Shown: positions 55,140 to 64,000 of the stretch, one piece after another
Layout of the letters: every line of letters starts with the position of its first letter
Numbering within the stretch: the first letter of the stretch is position 1
Source of the DNA: Rhodobacterales bacterium
Lineage (GTDB): Bacteria; Pseudomonadota; Alphaproteobacteria; Rhodobacterales; Rhodobacteraceae
Assembly (NCBI GenBank): GCA_026400355.1
Contig: JAPLPE010000012.1
Span: 1-64,000, forward strand
DNA length: 64,000 nt
Direction: 5' to 3'
Position numbers and translations under genes: made by a program
The notes under the pieces: model-generated
Seen by the model: only the letters and a program-made list of their open reading frames with translations
Told to the model about the DNA's origin: nothing
The model's database searches: none

Positions 55140-56705
55140 ATGATGATGACCAAACGCCTTCTCGCGACCACGGCCTCTCTGGCCCTTGCCTCTGCCCTTG
55201 TTGCCGGGGCAGCGGCGGCCCAGACCGTCGTGACGATGAACACCGTGCAGATCTTCGGCACGATCGATCCGGCCAAGATCAGCGACTATACTGACTACAT
55301 GGCCGCCGTGAACCTCTATGACAGCCTTGTCACGGTGGACAGTTCGGGCAATCTCGTCCCGCAGATCGCAGAAAGCTGGGTCGTCTCCCCGGATGCGACC
55401 GAAGTCACCTTCAAGCTGCGCTCGGACGCAACCTTCACCGACGGCACCCCGATCCTCGCCTCGGACGTGGTCTATTCCTTCGAACGTCTCCTGCGGATCA
55501 ACCAGGGCCCGGCGAACCTTTTCGCGGGCGTCGTCGAATCCGGCGCAGTGACCGCCGTTGATGACACCACCGTCAGCTTCAAGCTGTCCAAGACCTTTGC
55601 CCCCTTCATGGCCACCGTGCCCGCGCTGATGATTGTCAACGCAGACCTCGTCGAGGCCAACAAGGGCGAGGATGACGGCCAGACGTGGCTCGCCGACAAC
55701 GTTGCAGGCTCGGGTGCCTATCTCCTCGACAGCTGGGATCGCGGCAGCCAGATGGTGATCAAGCGTTATGCCGATTACTACGGCGGCTTCCTTGACAACC
55801 CGATTGACGAAGTCCGGTGGATCATCACGAACGACGAAGCGACGGTCAAGGCGCTTGCCGCTTCGGGCGAACTCACCATGTCCTCGCAGTTCCAGTCGCC
55901 CGATACCTACCAGGCACTGGTCGACATGGGTCGCTTCCGGCTCGAAAGCCAGCCCACGACGACGGCCTTCTACCTCAAGCTCAACACCAAGGCCGCGCCG
56001 ACCGATGACATCCACATCCGCCGCGCCATCGCCTATGCGACCGACTACGCCACGATCCGCGAAGTGATCTTCCCGGGCGAACCGATGACGACGGTCCTTC
56101 CCGCAGGCTTTGCCGATTTCTGGAACCCGGATGTCGCAGCACCGGTCTATGACCTTGCCAAGGCACAGGAAGAGATCGCCCTGTCCGCCTATGCCGGTCA
56201 GGAAATCCCGATCACGCTTGGCTGGGTCGCAGGCACGCAGTTCGAGGAAGAGATCAGCCTTCTCATGCAGGCCAACCTTGAATCCCTTGGCTTCAAGGTG
56301 ACCCAGCAGCCCGACCCTTGGAACCGCATCACCGAAATCGCGGCCGATGTAGCCACAACGCCAAACGTGAACCAGATCTTCTTCGGGCCGACCTATCCGA
56401 GTCCGGATTCGATGTTCTTCACCCAGTTCCATTCGGCGGCGGCAGGCACATGGGCTTCGATGGAATGGGTGCAGGATCCGGCGGTCGATGCACTCATCGA
56501 CGCGGCCCGCGCAACTGGCGACGTGGCCGAACAGGCCCGGCTCTACAAGGAAGTCCAGGCCACTCTGGCCGATCAGATGGTCGCCGTGCCGCTTCTCGCG
56601 CAGACGGTGCAGCACGCGATGGACAACTGCCTGCAGGGCTTCAACGCCGTGCCGATGCAGTCCTTCGACTATGACATGACCCGCTACAACTGGTCCTGCC
56701 CCTGA
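55140..56705 (+). CDS. Peptide-type ABC substrate-binding protein (family 5), hydantoin module
   Basis: A 521-residue periplasmic protein. Three tandem ATG codons (55140, 55143, 55146) precede TKRLLATTASLALASALVAG, a Sec signal cleaved near AAAQ. The first of the three is used. The mature protein has family 5 features (TEVTFKLRSDATFTDG; VAGSGAYLLDSWDRG). It ends the gap after the regulator and begins the operon with two permeases, two ATPases and the HyuA-DUF917 genes. A cyclic imide or thiohydantoin-like ligand is inferred from those enzymes. Confidence 0.88.
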   Translation: MMMTKRLLATTASLALASALVAGAAAAQTVVTMNTVQIFGTIDPAKISDYTDYMAAVNLYDSLVTVDSSGNLVPQIAESWVVSPDATEVTFKLRSDATFTDGTPILASDVVYSFERLLRINQGPANLFAGVVESGAVTAVDDTTVSFKLSKTFAPFMATVPALMIVNADLVEANKGEDDGQTWLADNVAGSGAYLLDSWDRGSQMVIKRYADYYGGFLDNPIDEVRWIITNDEATVKALAASGELTMSSQFQSPDTYQALVDMGRFRLESQPTTTAFYLKLNTKAAPTDDIHIRRAIAYATDYATIREVIFPGEPMTTVLPAGFADFWNPDVAAPVYDLAKAQEEIALSAYAGQEIPITLGWVAGTQFEEEISLLMQANLESLGFKVTQQPDPWNRITEIAADVATTPNVNQIFFGPTYPSPDSMFFTQFHSAAAGTWASMEWVQDPAVDALIDAARATGDVAEQARLYKEVQATLADQMVAVPLLAQTVQHAMDNCLQGFNAVPMQSFDYDMTRYNWSCP

Positions 56706-56724
56706 TCTGGCCTTCGGGATGATA

Positions 56725-56755
56725 CGTGGCCGGGCGGCTTTGCCCTCCGGCCACG
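56725..56755 (+). promoter_or_regulatory. Intercistronic hairpin after binding-protein gene
   Basis: A perfect 9-bp inverted repeat (CGTGGCCGG at 56725-56733, CCGGCCACG at 56747-56755) with a 13-base loop lies 20 bases after the stop. Runs of C follow, no T-run. The permease gene starts 90 bases downstream. Confidence 0.6.
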
Positions 56756-56844
56756 CCCCCCACCAGAGTGTAATTGCGAGGATGACAACGGCGGGGAGGG
56801 CAGGGGTCACTTGACCCGCTTGCCTGTCTGAAGGATCGGCACTC

Positions 56845-57870
56845 ATGGAGTTTCTTGCCTTCCTTGCGCGGCGGCTGGCCTGGTCGCTTCTGGTCCTTGT
56901 AGGGCTGTCCGTGGTGATCTTCGTGATCGCCCGGGTGGTCCCGGGGGACCCGGCGCGCATGGCTTTGGGGCCAAGGGCAAGCGCTGAACAGGTGACCGAA
57001 CTTCAGGAAAAGCTCGGGCTCAACCTGCCGCTTTATCAGCAATACGGGCTTTTCATCGGCGGTCTTGCGCGGGGCGAACTCGGCCAGTCGCTTCTGACCG
57101 AACGGTCGGTGAACGAAGATATCCGGACAACCTTCCCCGCCACGCTGGAACTCGTGCTGACAACCGTGTTCATCGCCTTCCTGTTCGGCGTCCCCTTGGG
57201 CGTGGCTGCAGCGCGCTGGAAGGACAGCTGGCCCGACAACCTTGTCCGCGCCTTTGCTATCGTGGCGGCGGTGATGCCCACCTTCTTCATAGCGCTCCTC
57301 TTGCAGGTTCTGGCGGGCTATGTCCTCCAGATCCTGCCCACCACTGGGCGGCTGCCGACAGGCACTGATTTTGAAGCCAACATCACCGGCCTCCTGATTG
57401 TGGACGGCCTCCTCAAGGGGCAGTTCAATATCGTGTTCGAGGCCATGCGCCACCTCCTCCTCCCCGCGCTCGCCCTGTCTCTGGCCACGATGGGCCAGAT
57501 GGCCCGCATCACCCGCGCCTCGATGATCGACGTGTCGCGGCAGGACTATATGGAGGCCGCCCGCGCCTTTGGCGTGCCGGACCGCATCCGTCTCTTCAAG
57601 TACCAGTTGCGCCCCGCCTTCGTGCCGCCCCTCACCATCATGGGCCTTGAATTCGCCTCGCTCATCGGCGGGGCCTTTGTGGTGGAACTCATCTTCTCCT
57701 GGCCCGGCATGGCCGCCTACGGCATCCGCGCCATCACACAAAAGGACCTGAACGCCATCATGGGTGTCGTCATGGTCTCGGGCGTGTTCTTTGTGCTGGT
57801 CAACCTGCTGATCGACGTCCTCGTGGGCCTTGTCGATCCTCGCATCCGCATCCGGGGGCGCCGGGCATGA
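56845..57870 (+). CDS. Dipeptide-type ABC permease, DppB-like (hydantoin module)
   Basis: A 341-residue inner-membrane permease. It starts in helix 1 (LAWSLLVLVGLSVVIFVIA), has VPGDPARMALG after it, and the coupling motif EAARAFGVPDRIRLFKYQLRP. The length fits DppB/OppB. It overlaps the next permease by four bases (ATGA). Confidence 0.9.
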   Translation: MEFLAFLARRLAWSLLVLVGLSVVIFVIARVVPGDPARMALGPRASAEQVTELQEKLGLNLPLYQQYGLFIGGLARGELGQSLLTERSVNEDIRTTFPATLELVLTTVFIAFLFGVPLGVAAARWKDSWPDNLVRAFAIVAAVMPTFFIALLLQVLAGYVLQILPTTGRLPTGTDFEANITGLLIVDGLLKGQFNIVFEAMRHLLLPALALSLATMGQMARITRASMIDVSRQDYMEAARAFGVPDRIRLFKYQLRPAFVPPLTIMGLEFASLIGGAFVVELIFSWPGMAAYGIRAITQKDLNAIMGVVMVSGVFFVLVNLLIDVLVGLVDPRIRIRGRRA

Positions 57871-58733
57871 GCGATCTGACAGCGCTCTCGAACAGTTACC
57901 AGAACTGGTACCGGTTCAGCCGCAACCCGACGGCAGTGATCGGTCTGATCATCGTCGTGGTCTCCATCCTCGCCGCGATCCTGGCGCCCCATATCACCCC
58001 CTATCCCGACCATGCCGGTGCCTTTGTCGATTTCCGCAACCGCCACCAGCCGCCCAGCTGGGACCACTGGTTCGGCACCGACAATGTAGGTCGGGATATC
58101 CTGACGCGGGTGATCTTCGGCCTGCGGGTCTCGCTCCTCTTGGCCTTTGTCGTGCTCATCATCGCCGTGCCTTTCGGCACCATCATGGGCCTCCTCGCCG
58201 GCTACTTCGGCGGCTGGACCGAGATCGTCATCATGCGCCTGACCGATATCGCGCTGGCCCTCCCGCCGCTCATCATGGCTTTGGCCGTGGCTGCCGTGCT
58301 CGAACCCTCGCTCATGAACGCGATGCTGGCCATCGCCTCGCTCTGGTGGACATGGCACACGCGGCTTGTCTATTCGATGGTCCGCCAGATCCGGGCGCTG
58401 GAATATGTCGAGGCAGCCGAGACGCTGGGCGCATCGAAATTTCACATCCTCTTCCGCGAAATCCTGCCCAACTGTGTCTCGGCCATCGCGGTCAAGACCT
58501 CGCTCGACGCAGGTTTCGTCATCCTCGTGGGCGCGTCCCTCTCCTTCCTTGGTCTTGGCATCCAGCCCCCCACGCCCGACCTTGGCACGATGGTGGCTGA
58601 CGGGGCGCAGGGCCTGCCGGACTACTGGTGGGAATCCATGCTGCCGGGCGTGTCGATCCTTTTTGTGGCACTGGGTTTCAACCTACTGGGCGATGGTCTC
58701 CGCGACCTGTTTGACGTGGAGGATGTGCGATGA
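57867..58733 (+). CDS. Dipeptide-type ABC permease, DppC-like (hydantoin module)
   Basis: A 288-residue permease. The family signature HWFGTDNVGRDILTRVIFG (about residues 71-89) and coupling motif EAAETLGASKFHILFREILP are clear. Start and stop overlap neighbours (ATGA on both sides). Confidence 0.9.
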   Translation: MSDLTALSNSYQNWYRFSRNPTAVIGLIIVVVSILAAILAPHITPYPDHAGAFVDFRNRHQPPSWDHWFGTDNVGRDILTRVIFGLRVSLLLAFVVLIIAVPFGTIMGLLAGYFGGWTEIVIMRLTDIALALPPLIMALAVAAVLEPSLMNAMLAIASLWWTWHTRLVYSMVRQIRALEYVEAAETLGASKFHILFREILPNCVSAIAVKTSLDAGFVILVGASLSFLGLGIQPPTPDLGTMVADGAQGLPDYWWESMLPGVSILFVALGFNLLGDGLRDLFDVEDVR

Positions 58734-59551
58734 CCGCCCTCCTTTCCGTCCAGGGCCTCTCGGTCAGCTTCTCCACTTACGGACGCACGGCCGAGGTGCT
58801 GAAAGGCGTGAGCCTTGACGTCCCGCAAGGTGCTCAGGTTGCGCTGGTGGGGGAAAGCGGATCAGGCAAGTCGGTCACGATGAAAGCGATCATGGGCCTG
58901 CTGCCGCAACCCCCTGCGCGCATCCACGCGGGCAAGATCATGTTCGACGGGCGCGATCTTCTGACCCTGCCCGAACGCGAACGCGTGGCCCTGCGCGGCA
59001 CGGCGATGAGCATGGTGTTTCAAGACCCCATGTCTTCGCTCAACCCCGTCTGGACGATCGAGGATCAGCTCACCACGATCCTGAAATATGCCGACCGCCG
59101 CCTTGGCCGTGATCGCGACCGGCGCGGGCGGCGGGCGCGCGTGATCGAGGTGCTGTCGCAGGTCCGCATGCGCGACCCCGAACGCGTAGCGCAAAGCTTT
59201 CCCATTATGCTCTCGGGCGGGATGCGCCAGCGCGTGCTGATCGCGATGGCGCTCCTTTCCGAACCGCGCCTCCTCATCGCTGACGAACCCGGCACTGCAC
59301 TCGACGTGACGACGCAGGCGCAGATCCTGAAACTGCTGCGTGATCTTGTCGAGGCGCAGGGGCTGGCGCTCCTCATGATCACCCACAACCTTGGCGTCGT
59401 GCGGGAAACGTCGAACTACGTGTATGTGATGAACAAGGGCGAGATTGTGGAAGAGGGGCCAACAGCGGGCCTTTTCGCCGAACCCCGCCAGCAATACACC
59501 CGCGACCTGATCGCCGCCGTGCCCCGGCTCACCGGACGGGTGGCCCTGTGA
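58730..59551 (+). CDS. Dipeptide-type ABC ATPase, DppD-like (hydantoin module)
   Basis: A 273-residue ATPase. The Walker A is GESGSGKS, the signature LSGGMRQRVLIAMAL and the Walker B LLIADEPGTALD. The residue before TALD is G where T is usual, and the signature has M for Q; neither is known to inactivate the family. Unlike the minus-strand system, the two ATPases are separate genes here. It overlaps the next start (GTGA). Confidence 0.88.
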   Translation: MTALLSVQGLSVSFSTYGRTAEVLKGVSLDVPQGAQVALVGESGSGKSVTMKAIMGLLPQPPARIHAGKIMFDGRDLLTLPERERVALRGTAMSMVFQDPMSSLNPVWTIEDQLTTILKYADRRLGRDRDRRGRRARVIEVLSQVRMRDPERVAQSFPIMLSGGMRQRVLIAMALLSEPRLLIADEPGTALDVTTQAQILKLLRDLVEAQGLALLMITHNLGVVRETSNYVYVMNKGEIVEEGPTAGLFAEPRQQYTRDLIAAVPRLTGRVAL

Positions 59552-60420
59552 CCGCCGCGCTCGAAATTCGCGATCTGGTGAAGACCTATCCGGTCCGCAA
59601 CGCCTTTGGCCGGGTCTCGGGCGCTGTCCGGGCGGTGGATGGCGTGTCCTTCACCATCCCCTCGGGCGGGGTTTACGGGCTTGCGGGCGAATCCGGGTCG
59701 GGCAAATCCACCATCGCGCGGATGATCATGGGCCTGACCGAACCGGATGAGGGCGACATCCTGATCGACGGCGTCTCGGTCCTTGGCCAAGGCGAACGCG
59801 CCAAGGTGCAGATGGTGTTCCAGAACCCCGGCGCCTCGCTCAACCCCCGCCGCACGGTCGGCCAGTCGATCAAGGTGCCGCTCGTCGCACATACCTATCA
59901 GGGTGACCGCAAGGGGCGTATCGGTGACCTGCTTGATATGGTCCAGCTTCCCCGCCATTTCGCCGACCGCTATCCGCACGAACTCTCGGGCGGGCAGAAA
60001 CAGCGCGTGGCCATCGCACGGGCGCTGGCCGTCAGCCCCCGGCTTCTGGTGCTCGACGAACCCACCTCCGCCCTCGACGTGTCGGTGCAGGCCAAGGTCA
60101 TCGACCTTCTTGAAGAACTCGGGCGGCAACTCGGCCTCACCTACCTCTTCATCAGCCACGACCTCTCGCTCATGCGCAACTTCGCGCAGACGGTAGGCGT
60201 CCTCTACCTTGGCAAGATCGTCGAGACCGGCCCCGTGGCCCGCGTCTTTGAACGGCCCGGACACGATTACACCCGCCTCCTCCTCGCCTCGGTCCCCGTG
60301 ATTTCGACCGAGGAAGCGGCGATGCGGCCCGTGATTCCCCTGATAAACGGCGAAATGCCCACAGCCGAAGATTTGATGGCCCTGCGTGCAGGGCTGAACC
60401 CAAAGGAAACTGCAAGATGA
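59548..60420 (+). CDS. Dipeptide-type ABC ATPase, DppF-like (hydantoin module)
   Basis: A 290-residue ATPase beginning with GTG inside the previous stop. The Walker A is GESGSGKST, the signature [15 protein letters not shown], the Walker [15 protein letters not shown] and the H-loop FISHDLSLM. The C-terminal extension holds the [15 protein letters not shown] segment typical of DppF/OppF. Its stop overlaps the HyuA-like start (ATGA), showing that importer and enzymes are one transcript. Confidence 0.9.
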   Translation: MTAALEIRDLVKTYPVRNAFGRVSGAVRAVDGVSFTIPSGGVYGLAGESGSGKSTIARMIMGLTEPDEGDILIDGVSVLGQGERAKVQMVFQNPGASLNPRRTVGQSIKVPLVAHTYQGDRKGRIGDLLDMVQLPRHFADRYPHELSGGQKQRVAIARALAVSPRLLVLDEPTSALDVSVQAKVIDLLEELGRQLGLTYLFISHDLSLMRNFAQTVGVLYLGKIVETGPVARVFERPGHDYTRLLLASVPVISTEEAAMRPVIPLINGEMPTAEDLMALRAGLNPKETAR

Positions 60421-61964
60421 TCCGTATCGGAATCGATGTCGGCGGCACCAATACCGATGCCGTGTTGATGGATGGCAAGACGGTCATGGCCGGGGTCAAG
60501 GCGCCCACATCGGCGGATGTCATGACTGGCGTGGTGCAGGCGCTGCGCGACGTGCTGGCGGCGGCCAAGACGACGGCGGACAAGGTCGACGTGGTCATGA
60601 TAGGGACCACCCATTTCACCAACGCCGTGGTCCAGCGCCGCGATCTGGCCCCGGTGGCCGCCGTCCGCCTCTGCCTGCCCGCCACGGCCAGCCTGCCGCC
60701 GATGGTGGACTGGCCCGAGGATCTGCGCGATGTGCTGGGCAATCACTGGTATCTTGCCCACGGGGGCAACGAATTTGACGGTCGTGTGATCTCCAGGCTG
60801 GACGAGGCCGAACTCCTTGGCATCGCAGCCGATATCCGCGCCAAGGGGATCAAGTCCATCGCCATCACCTCGGTCTTTTCACCGGTCTCGTCCGAGTTTG
60901 AAAAGCAGGCGGGCGAGATCATGGCCAAGGCCCTGCCGGACACCCACATCACGCTCTCCGCAGATATCGGCCGCATCGGCCTGCTGGAGCGCGAAAACGC
61001 AGCGATCATGAATGCCTGCCTGCGGGACCTGTCGCGCCATGTGGTCGAGGCGTTCCGGGGCGCACTGGCCGACGTGGGCTTTACCGGGCGGTTCTACCTG
61101 ACCCAGAACGACGGCACGCTGATGGACGCGGCCTTTGCCGAACGCTTCCCTGTCCTGACCTTTGCCTCCGGTCCCACCAACTCGATGCGGGGTGCTGCGT
61201 TCCTGTCGGGCGTGGCCGATGCCATCGTGGTTGATATCGGCGGCACGACTTCGGACGTCGGTTCGCTGCAAAAAGGCTTCCCCCGGCAGGCGACAGTCGC
61301 GGTCGAGGTTGGCGGCGTCCGCACCAACTTCCGGATGCCCGACGTCTTCTCCATCGGCCTTGGCGGCGGCTCGCTCGTCGTGGACGGCCCGGACGGTGTC
61401 ACCGTCGGCCCCCGCTCCGTCGGCTACCGCATCGTGACCGAGGCGCTCCTCTTTGGCGGATCCACCCTCACGACCTCGGATATCATCGTGGCCGATGGCG
61501 GCGCAGACCTTGGCGACAGGGCACGGGTCGCCCATCTTGACAAGGCTCTGATCCGACGCGCCCGCGACCGGATCGCCTTCATGCTCGAAGACTGCGTCGA
61601 ACGCGCCCGCATCAGCGCCGAACCCCTGCCGGTGATCGTCGTGGGCGGTGGGTCGATACTTGTCGAAGGGCCGATTGCAGGCCTCGAACTTATCCTGCCC
61701 AACCACTTCGCGGTGGCAAACGCCGTCGGTGCCGCCATCGCGCAGGTGTCGGGCGAAGTTGACCGCGTCTATGCCCTGGCCGAAATGACCCGAGATGCGG
61801 CACTTGACGATGCCAAACGGCAGGCCATCGACGCCGCCGTCGCCGCAGGTGCCCGCCGTGACACGGTCGAGATTGTGGATGTCGAAGACGTGCCGCTCGC
61901 CTACCTGCCCGGCAATGCGACCCGGGTGCGGGTCAAGGCCGTGGGTGAACTTCATGTCGGATGA
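60417..61964 (+). CDS. HyuA-like hydantoinase/oxoprolinase ATPase subunit
   Basis: A 515-residue protein of the HyuA/5-oxoprolinase family, which opens cyclic amides using ATP. The N-terminal nucleotide motif is IGIDVGGTNTDAVLM, then IGTTHFTNAV, and the second is VVDIGGTTSDVG (about residues 269-280), as in the ASKHA fold. HyuA normally pairs with HyuB, which is not seen in the window. Two DUF917 proteins take that place downstream. The length of 515 matches the shorter HyuA group found beside DUF917 genes rather than the 690-residue classical subunit. Confidence 0.87.
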   Translation: MIRIGIDVGGTNTDAVLMDGKTVMAGVKAPTSADVMTGVVQALRDVLAAAKTTADKVDVVMIGTTHFTNAVVQRRDLAPVAAVRLCLPATASLPPMVDWPEDLRDVLGNHWYLAHGGNEFDGRVISRLDEAELLGIAADIRAKGIKSIAITSVFSPVSSEFEKQAGEIMAKALPDTHITLSADIGRIGLLERENAAIMNACLRDLSRHVVEAFRGALADVGFTGRFYLTQNDGTLMDAAFAERFPVLTFASGPTNSMRGAAFLSGVADAIVVDIGGTTSDVGSLQKGFPRQATVAVEVGGVRTNFRMPDVFSIGLGGGSLVVDGPDGVTVGPRSVGYRIVTEALLFGGSTLTTSDIIVADGGADLGDRARVAHLDKALIRRARDRIAFMLEDCVERARISAEPLPVIVVGGGSILVEGPIAGLELILPNHFAVANAVGAAIAQVSGEVDRVYALAEMTRDAALDDAKRQAIDAAVAAGARRDTVEIVDVEDVPLAYLPGNATRVRVKAVGELHVG

Positions 61965-63060
61965 CGGAAGCTGGCCGCTGGTCGAGGCGGATCTGCTGCC
62001 CCTCTCCATCGGGGCGGCACTCCTTGGCACAGGGGGCGGCGGCAACCCCTATGTCGGCATGCTCCGGTCCCGCGAACTCCTGCGCAAGGGCGCAACGGTC
62101 CGCGTCCTGCCCTTGAAGGCTTTGCCCGATGATGCCCTGATCGGCGAAGTCGGGGGCATAGGTGCCCCCGTCGTGGGCGTCGAAAAGATCGAGGAGGGAG
62201 GCGAATGCTACCGTGCCATGCGGGCGGTCGAAGAGACCTTGGGCATCCGCATGGCTGCCCTGATCAGCGCTGAAATCGGCGGGGCCAATTCGATGGAGCC
62301 CGTGATCGCGGCGGCCATGGCTGGCCTGCCCGTCATCGATGGAGACGGCATGGGCCGCGCCTTTCCCGAAGTGCAGATGACCACGTTTTTCATCTACGGA
62401 GCCAAGGCATCGCCCGCTGCGATTGCAGATGACAAGGGCAATGTCGTTGTGTTCAGGGACGTGGTTGACATGTACTGGCTCGAACGCTTCGCCCGCGACA
62501 CCTCGGTCGCCATGGGCGCAGCGGCGGGGCTTGCCATCGCGCCGATGCGTATGGATTTCGTGCGCCGCACCGCCGTGCCCGGCACAGTGACGCAGGCCCT
62601 GACCATTGGACGCGCCGTGCAGGACGCTCGGGCAAAACGGCAGAATGTCGTCGAACGAGTCTGCGCCGCCACCGGCGCGACCCTCTTCTTCACCGGCAAG
62701 ATCACCGACATCCGCCGCGAGTTGAAAGGCGGCTTTGCCCGGGGCGAGGCCAAGATCGTGGGTCTGGGCGACTGGCAGGGGTCCGAAGGCCGCATCGCAA
62801 TCCAGAACGAAAACCTCGTCCTTTGGGTCGATGGCGAACCCGTCATCATGGTCCCCGACCTTATCATCAACCTCGACCTTGAAACCGGCGAACCGATCAC
62901 GACCGAAATCCTGCGCTATGGGCAGCGCGTCGCCGTGATCGGCCTGCCCGTGCATGACCTCATGAAAACGCCCGAGGCGATGGCGGTCGTCGGACCGCAG
63001 GCCTTTGGCTATCCCGAACTGACCTTTACGCCGCTGGCCTTTGGCCCGGTAAGCGCCTGA
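61954..63060 (+). CDS. DUF917 (S-Me-THD) family protein, first copy
   Basis: A 368-residue protein of Pfam DUF917, which I recall being renamed S-methyl thiohydantoin desulfurase (S-Me-THD). Signatures are ALLGTGGGGNPYVGML near the N-terminus, GLPVIDGDGMGRAFPEVQM near residue 120 and GGFARGEAKIVG near 265. The start at 61954 overlaps the HyuA stop by 11 bases. If the family name applies, it would remove sulfur from a thiohydantoin before or after ring opening. Function in this operon is inferred. Confidence 0.85.
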   Translation: MSDDGSWPLVEADLLPLSIGAALLGTGGGGNPYVGMLRSRELLRKGATVRVLPLKALPDDALIGEVGGIGAPVVGVEKIEEGGECYRAMRAVEETLGIRMAALISAEIGGANSMEPVIAAAMAGLPVIDGDGMGRAFPEVQMTTFFIYGAKASPAAIADDKGNVVVFRDVVDMYWLERFARDTSVAMGAAAGLAIAPMRMDFVRRTAVPGTVTQALTIGRAVQDARAKRQNVVERVCAATGATLFFTGKITDIRRELKGGFARGEAKIVGLGDWQGSEGRIAIQNENLVLWVDGEPVIMVPDLIINLDLETGEPITTEILRYGQRVAVIGLPVHDLMKTPEAMAVVGPQAFGYPELTFTPLAFGPVSA

Positions 63061-63072
63061 AAGGACGCGACA

Positions 63073-64000
63073 ATGAACATCATCCGCATGGTTGACGTGA
63101 ACGACATGGAGGATATCGCCATCGGCGGCGCGGTGCTCGGCACCGGGGGCGGCGGCGATCCCTATGTCGGCAAACTCATGGCGCAGCAAGCGATCCGGAA
63201 GTACGGCCCGGTCAAGCTGATGGACGTGATGGAACTGGCCGATGACGCGCTGGTCGTCCCTGTCTGCATGATGGGTGCGCCCACCGTGATGACGGAAAAG
63301 CTGCCGCAGGGCGACGAACTCATGAACGCCTTCCGCGCGCTTGAGGCCGTGATGGGCCGCAAGATCGACGCCGTCCTGTGCGGAGAGGCGGGCGGCGTGA
63401 ACTCCACCACCCCATTTGTTGTCGCCGCAGCCTCGGGCCTGCCGCTGATCGACGGCGACGGCATGGGCCGGGCCTATCCTGAATTGCAGATGGTGACCTT
63501 CACGCTCCACGGCGTATCGGCCACGCCGATGGTCCTCTGCGACGACAAAGGAAATTCGCTCGTCCTCGACACCGTGTCGAACGCCTGGACAGAACGCCTC
63601 GCCCGCGCCGCGACGATCGAAATGGGCGGCTCGGCCCTTCTGGCCTTCTACCCCATGTCGGGCGCAGTCGCGAAAATGGCCGTCGTCGCAGGCACACTCT
63701 CGCTCTGTGCCAGGATCGGCGAAACGCTCCGCGCTGCCCGCACGGAACACGCCGACCCGGTCCGCGCCCTGACCGACCTTCTTGGCGCCAAGACCCTGTT
63801 CCACGGCCGCATCATGGATATCGAACGCCGCACCGAAGGCGGTTTCGCGCGCGGCAAGGCAACCCTCACCGGCGTCGACACCTGGAAAGGCCAGACCCTG
63901 CGCCTTGATTTCCAGAACGAATTCCTGATCGCCGAACGCGACGGCACCGTCCTTGCCACCACGCCGGACCTTATCGCCGTGGTCGAGGCTGACAGCGGCG
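63073..64000 (+). CDS. DUF917 (S-Me-THD) family protein, second copy, cut by window end
   Basis: The first 309 residues of a second DUF917 protein, open at the window end. It shares AVLGTGGGGDPYVGKL, GLPLIDGDGMGRAYPELQM and GGFARGKATLTG with the copy upstream, so the two are tandem paralogues. Differences lie mainly in residues 30-70 and 150-230 (for example SNAWTERLARA in place of VDMYWLERFAR). The gap between them is 12 bases with AAGGA ten bases upstream of the ATG. Two subunits of one heteromeric enzyme, or enzymes with different specificities, are both possible. Confidence 0.85.
   Translation, partial: MNIIRMVDVNDMEDIAIGGAVLGTGGGGDPYVGKLMAQQAIRKYGPVKLMDVMELADDALVVPVCMMGAPTVMTEKLPQGDELMNAFRALEAVMGRKIDAVLCGEAGGVNSTTPFVVAAASGLPLIDGDGMGRAYPELQMVTFTLHGVSATPMVLCDDKGNSLVLDTVSNAWTERLARAATIEMGGSALLAFYPMSGAVAKMAVVAGTLSLCARIGETLRAARTEHADPVRALTDLLGAKTLFHGRIMDIERRTEGGFARGKATLTGVDTWKGQTLRLDFQNEFLIAERDGTVLATTPDLIAVVEADSG

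Noticed and set aside
55032-56960. A 642-codon open frame on the minus strand opposite the binding-protein gene.
   Set aside because: It lies antisense to a clear family 5 binding protein with signal peptide, has no domain or ribosome binding site, and is a product of high GC content.
61933-63804. A 623-codon open frame on the minus strand opposite the DUF917 genes.
   Set aside because: His-rich, low-complexity translation without a motif; the plus strand carries two recognisable DUF917 genes.

Overview
The window is high-GC DNA from an alphaproteobacterium. Protein families and gene order resemble Rhodobacterales (Rhodobacteraceae): many ABC importers, dehydrogenases and paired ATPases in tightly overlapping operons, a tRNA-Phe 3' end of rhodobacterial type, and an intergenic repeat family I associate with that group. 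This placement is inference from protein and repeat character; no 16S or marker gene is present.

Layout. (1) 1-1.2 kb: a decayed edge, with an IS630 fragment cutting off a frameshifted FAD/NAD(P)-binding protein that lies after a small membrane protein. (2) 1.7-8.7 kb: a sulfonate/nitrate-type ABC importer preceded by a thioredoxin-fold protein, an AprA-like flavoprotein and a two-cluster ferredoxin, followed by a DHA2-type exporter. (3) 8.8-15.0 kb: a decayed, partly AT-rich island holding two tyrosine-integrase remnants, an IS630 fragment, a gene split by an amber codon, SRAP (YedK/HMCES) pseudogenes, an unrecognised membrane protein and a GNAT acetyltransferase, ending at a 3' tRNA-Phe fragment that looks like an attachment site. 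(4) 15.0-24.0 kb: a cytochrome c lipoprotein, then a LacI regulator and a polyol/sugar-type ABC operon with two ATPases and a 62-residue membrane protein, ending in a DhaK-DhaL fusion kinase. (5) 24.0-24.9 kb: scrap of broken genes. (6) 24.9-30.6 kb, minus strand: Rieske oxygenase, NTF2-fused flavin monooxygenase, PPP-type phosphatase, TPR protein and a hydrolase stump. (7) 30.8-40.5 kb, minus strand: a probable eight-gene operon (M20 peptidase, dipeptide-type ABC importer with fused ATPases, aldehyde dehydrogenase, SDR, P1 peptidase). (8) 40.6-54.9 kb, plus strand: a LysR regulator, a polyamine-type ABC importer and aldehyde dehydrogenase, then a DeoR regulator, glutamine-synthetase-like ligase, aldehyde dehydrogenase, iron alcohol dehydrogenase and a MalT-like LuxR regulator. 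(9) 55.1-64.0 kb: a second dipeptide-type ABC importer in an overlapping operon with a HyuA-like hydantoinase and two tandem DUF917 proteins, the last cut by the window end.

How it works together. Apart from the island, the window is a string of uptake-plus-catabolism modules, each pairing a high-affinity importer with dedicated enzymes and often its own regulator. All five substrate-binding-protein genes are followed by a strong inverted repeat, which probably sets a high ratio of binding protein to membrane components. The least described modules are the flavoprotein-ferredoxin importer cassette, the glutamylation/alcohol-oxidation cassette and the HyuA plus double DUF917 cassette.
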